Below are positions 61,432 through 64,000 of a stretch of DNA of 64,000 nucleotides, in pieces. Positions within the stretch are counted from its first letter, which is position 1. Each line of letters begins with the position of its first letter. The translations under genes and the position numbers were made by a program. The notes under the pieces were generated by a model. The model ran no database searches, was not told the origin of the DNA, and saw only the letters and a list, made by a program, of their open reading frames with translations. Source of the stretch: Corynebacterium comes (lineage in GTDB: Bacteria; Actinomycetota; Actinomycetes; Mycobacteriales; Mycobacteriaceae); NCBI RefSeq assembly GCF_009734405.1, contig NZ_CP046453.1:868001-932000 (forward strand), written 5' to 3'.

Positions 61432-62040
61432 ATGAGCAACCATGACGCCAGCCACCCCTACGATGCGCAGACGTTCGACCCGGAAACCATGCTCGGCACT
61501 GTCGTCGCCGAAGGAGACCCCGACCGGGACCTGATCGAACCGTGGGCGGCCTCAGTCAACGGCAGAATCCTCGACGTCGGATCAGGCACCGGGCGGTGGG
61601 CCGGCCGTCTGATGGCGCTGGGATACGACGTCGAGGGCCTGGAGCCGGCGGAGCGGATGCTTGACCTGGCCCGGGAAACACACCCCTCGGTGACCTTCCG
61701 TCGTGGTTCCGTCGAGGACCTCGCAGATTCGGGGGAGAAGTGGGCGGGCATCCTGGCCTGGTACGCGCTCATCCACATGGGCCCCGAGGAACTGCCGGAT
61801 GCGCTGGCAACGCTCCGGACGATCACCGCGAACAACGGGTCGTTGCTCATGTCCTTCTTCTCCGGTCCTCACCTGGAGCCGATGGAGCACCCGGTGGAGG
61901 TCGCCTACCGGTGGCCGTTGCCGGACATGACGCTGGCGGTGGAGCGCGCCGGTTTCGATGTCGAGGGCACGTCCTGGGACCCGGGTTCCCCGCATGCCTA
62001 CCTGGTTGCCCGTGCGACGGTCGAGCCGATCTCACGCTGA
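61432..62040 (+). CDS. Class I SAM-dependent methyltransferase
   Basis: 202 residues. Motif I is [15 protein letters not shown] (about 46-60), followed by [13 protein letters not shown] for motif II and a SMSFF-type end strand. It belongs to the broad UbiE/methyltransferase-11/25 group; target small molecule unknown. ATG 61432 is preceded by AGGGTTGGCGG. Convergent with the multicopper oxidase gene, with 18 bases between the stops. Confidence 0.9.
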   Translation: MSNHDASHPYDAQTFDPETMLGTVVAEGDPDRDLIEPWAASVNGRILDVGSGTGRWAGRLMALGYDVEGLEPAERMLDLARETHPSVTFRRGSVEDLADSGEKWAGILAWYALIHMGPEELPDALATLRTITANNGSLLMSFFSGPHLEPMEHPVEVAYRWPLPDMTLAVERAGFDVEGTSWDPGSPHAYLVARATVEPISR

Positions 62041-62058
62041 GGTGACCGGAGCCCTCGG

Positions 62059-63555
62059 TCATTCGGGCTCATTGCCGGAATCCCGACCCAGCAGGAACGG
62101 TGTGGTGACCCCCTCGTAGGAGATGTGCGTCATCAGACCCTCGACGGCATGCGGCAGGTTGTGGCAGTGGTCCATCCAGATGCCCGGGTTGTCGGCGAGG
62201 AAGATGACGTCGAAGGATTCGCCGGCGTCGACATCCAGCGAGTCCACCCACCACGGGCTGCCGCTCGCGGGTCGGCCGTCACGGGCGGTGACCAGCACGT
62301 GATGGCCGTGCAGGTGCATCGGGTGTACTTCTGAGGAGCGGTTGGTGATGCGCATCGACACCACCTCCCCCTCGCGCACCATGTACATGGGCACGTGGCG
62401 ACCCATCCGACCGTTGATGGTCCACCAGAATCCGGGGCGTCCGTCGAGGAATCCGATCCGTCGACCGATGTCGTAGTCGTAGGCGCGGTCGGGTGCGGCG
62501 ACGTCGAAGGGAACGGCCGTCGGGGTGCCGTAACTCAGCAGGTCGAGTTCATGCGCGGGCGTCGGCGCCTCGGGTGCCCCGGTGCCCGGGGGGCCGAGCA
62601 CCAGGGAAACTCCGGGGGACTGGACTCGGACGGCCCCGTCCCTGGGGACGGTCACCTCCAGATCCGCACGTGCCCCCGCTGCGAGCCGTATCCGTTGATT
62701 CTTCACGACGCCCGGTTCGTGCAGGTTCCTTCCGTCGACGGCCAGTAGCCGGGGGTCCGCGCCTGCGACCCAGACCGAGGTGGTGACATTGTCCGTGTTG
62801 ATGGCGCGTACGCGAACGGTCGTGCCCGGGGCCGTGTCCTTCCGGGTTTCCCCGGGTGTTCCCGCGATCGTGCGGGAACCGCCGGGGTAGGTGTGCATGA
62901 GCATGGTGACGTCCGACGTCGGCCGCTCATCCGACCCGGGTTCGATCACCAGCGCACCGAAATGACCGCCGATCACCTGCTCGTGGGAGACCTGGTGCGC
63001 GTGGTACCAGTAGGTTCCCGGATCCTCGGCCACGAAACGGTAGGTGAAAGACCCGCCGGGTTTCACGGCGTCCTGGGTCACCCCGGCGACGCCGTCCATG
63101 GCGGCGGTGACGTCGACGCCGTGCCAGTGCACGGTGGTACCGTCCGCGATGTCGATGTTGTGCAGGACGACCTCCACCATGTCCCCCTGACGGGCACGGA
63201 TCTCGGGCCCGGGCGTGGAGCCGTTGAGCGTGTAGCCCTGGAATGAGCCTCCGTTGGAGTTCCTGAGGGTGGCGGACCGGGCCTTGAGTTCCATCCGGAC
63301 ATCGGCGGGCCGATCGGGGTCCGCCTGAAGGCCGGTGACGTCGACCTGGTCCGTGTGAGACGTCTGTGCCGGATGCGCCATACCCGTGGCGGCTGCCGGG
63401 GCGAGGGAGTATGTGGCGGGTACGCGGCTGTCCCACCAGAGCCACCCGAGCCCGAGGAGTACGACGCTGAGGATGATGACGACCGCCCGGCGGGCGGTCG
63501 TCGAAAAGCGGAGGTCTGCTCCCGAGCTTTCGGTGGGACGGTCCGGGTCAGACAC
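62059..63555 (-). CDS. Multicopper oxidase (laccase/CopA/CueO type)
   Basis: 498 residues. One membrane segment (about 24-40) anchors it, with the enzyme outside. Copper ligands are seen in HWHG (about 143-146), WYHAH (183-187), HPMHLHGH and DHCHNLPHAVEGLM, so all type 1, 2 and 3 sites are present. Likely roles are Cu(I) oxidation or oxidation of phenols or metal ions at the cell surface. Start GTG 63555 overlaps the stop of the upstream membrane-protein gene by 8 bases; a longer start would lie inside that gene. Confidence 0.93.
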   Translation of the reverse strand: MSDPDRPTESSGADLRFSTTARRAVVIILSVVLLGLGWLWWDSRVPATYSLAPAAATGMAHPAQTSHTDQVDVTGLQADPDRPADVRMELKARSATLRNSNGGSFQGYTLNGSTPGPEIRARQGDMVEVVLHNIDIADGTTVHWHGVDVTAAMDGVAGVTQDAVKPGGSFTYRFVAEDPGTYWYHAHQVSHEQVIGGHFGALVIEPGSDERPTSDVTMLMHTYPGGSRTIAGTPGETRKDTAPGTTVRVRAINTDNVTTSVWVAGADPRLLAVDGRNLHEPGVVKNQRIRLAAGARADLEVTVPRDGAVRVQSPGVSLVLGPPGTGAPEAPTPAHELDLLSYGTPTAVPFDVAAPDRAYDYDIGRRIGFLDGRPGFWWTINGRMGRHVPMYMVREGEVVSMRITNRSSEVHPMHLHGHHVLVTARDGRPASGSPWWVDSLDVDAGESFDVIFLADNPGIWMDHCHNLPHAVEGLMTHISYEGVTTPFLLGRDSGNEPE

Positions 63556-63997
63556 CACTGCCCACGATGGGACGGGACGGTGCGGCTGCCGGGGCGGCGG
63601 CCCGGGTGACGTGCCTGGTCTCAAGTGCGCGGGCGGCTGTGAGCGCGGTGCCGAAGATCAGCAGAGCGTTGAAGCCGTGGAGGAAGGCCAGGAAGGGGAT
63701 CGACGGGGCCGTCAGGCCGAGTGTCACCTGAATACCGACGAGGATGGCGACCAGGGCGGCGAGTCCCAGTGCTCGACGGTCGTGAACCAGATAGCCCACG
63801 ATCAGGAGGATGGCGGCCACGACCGGGATCACGTACGTACCGGAAATCGAGTGGATGACCACACCCCACACTTCCGGGAAGGGAGGAGGGCTGGACGTGT
63901 CGGACATGTCAATCGTCCCTCCCTCGGCCAGGTGTTTTCCGGCGCCGGCGGCGAACCAGGCCTCGGAGGCGGCCTGCAGCATGACAAGTCCACACAT
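63548..63997 (-). CDS. Small membrane protein upstream of the multicopper oxidase (may extend past the window)
   Basis: At least 149 residues in frame, with three or four hydrophobic helices (one near the N-terminus, then about 45-70, 75-95 and 100-125). A start at ATG 63907 (MSDTSSPPP) is possible, but the residues before it (LQAASEAWFAAGAGKHLAEG) look like a real membrane helix and loop, so the gene probably begins near or beyond 64000. It overlaps the multicopper oxidase start by 8 bases, so they form a unit. Confidence 0.6.
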   Translation of the reverse strand: MCGLVMLQAASEAWFAAGAGKHLAEGGTIDMSDTSSPPPFPEVWGVVIHSISGTYVIPVVAAILLIVGYLVHDRRALGLAALVAILVGIQVTLGLTAPSIPFLAFLHGFNALLIFGTALTAARALETRHVTRAAAPAAAPSRPIVGSGV

Positions 63998-64000
63998 GAC

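Noticed and set aside
1..64000. CRISPR arrays, rRNA or tRNA genes
   Set aside because: No regularly spaced direct repeats and no cloverleaf with a GGTTCRA T-arm were seen on reading; a dedicated scan (tRNAscan-SE, Infernal, a CRISPR finder) would settle this.

Overview
The window looks like chromosomal DNA of a high-GC Corynebacterium. The evidence is the gene content: FumC, class II fructose-1,6-bisphosphatase GlpX, the MetP/MetS methionine importer pair, DUF4245 and DUF6542 proteins, the histidine phosphatase/SCO1664 pair, and two IS6-type insertion sequences. No rRNA, tRNA or CRISPR array was seen. All product calls come from reading the translations and recalling family motifs; no database search was run.

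Layout. (a) 1-6.6 kb: a PhoH C-terminus cut by the window edge, a GNAT acetyltransferase, a META/HslJ-like protein, a TetR-controlled DHA2 exporter with a clear palindromic operator, a conserved hypothetical gene and fumC. (b) 6.6-24.7 kb: an accessory catabolic region. It has a GntR/FCD regulator, a CoA-transferase, a seven-gene operon (SDR, aldehyde dehydrogenase, MmgE/PrpD, amidohydrolase, [2Fe-2S] ferredoxin, SDR, cytochrome P450), an opposing operon (ferredoxin reductase, metallo-beta-lactamase-fold lactonase, SDR), an AbrB-type membrane protein and a DctPQM TRAP importer. (c) 25-50.8 kb: mostly ordinary chromosome (glpX, xseAB, ispH, AI-2E family permease, metPS, ychF, an orphan SPPY methyltransferase, a SulP transporter, a DJ-1 family protein, an ene-reductase, a tocopherol-cyclase-like protein, and a MoxR/VWA pair). 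(d) 50.9-54.1 kb: an insertion island with two related but non-identical IS6-family elements facing each other, and two 110-bp elements whose ends match the IS ends. (e) 54.1-64 kb: histidine phosphatase/SCO1664, a thioredoxin-reductase-like enzyme, DUF488, an ABC-F ATPase, a zinc alcohol dehydrogenase, DUF1304, a methyltransferase and a multicopper oxidase.

The most interesting part is region (b). It can be read as a complete peripheral pathway for an unidentified, probably carboxylated compound: TRAP uptake, P450 oxidation fed by a reductase and a ferredoxin encoded in two different operons, three SDRs and an ALDH for alcohol/aldehyde oxidation, a lactone hydrolase, an ACMSD-superfamily amidohydrolase, a PrpD-like enzyme and a CoA-transferase. 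No ring-cleavage dioxygenase lies in the region, so a classical aromatic route is not shown. A GTCGAC-core palindrome lies in the promoter regions of the regulator, of the divergent CoA-transferase/SDR operon, of the reductase operon and of the TRAP operon, which suggests one regulon under the GntR protein. The second notable signal is the pair of small IS6-ended repeats in region (d).
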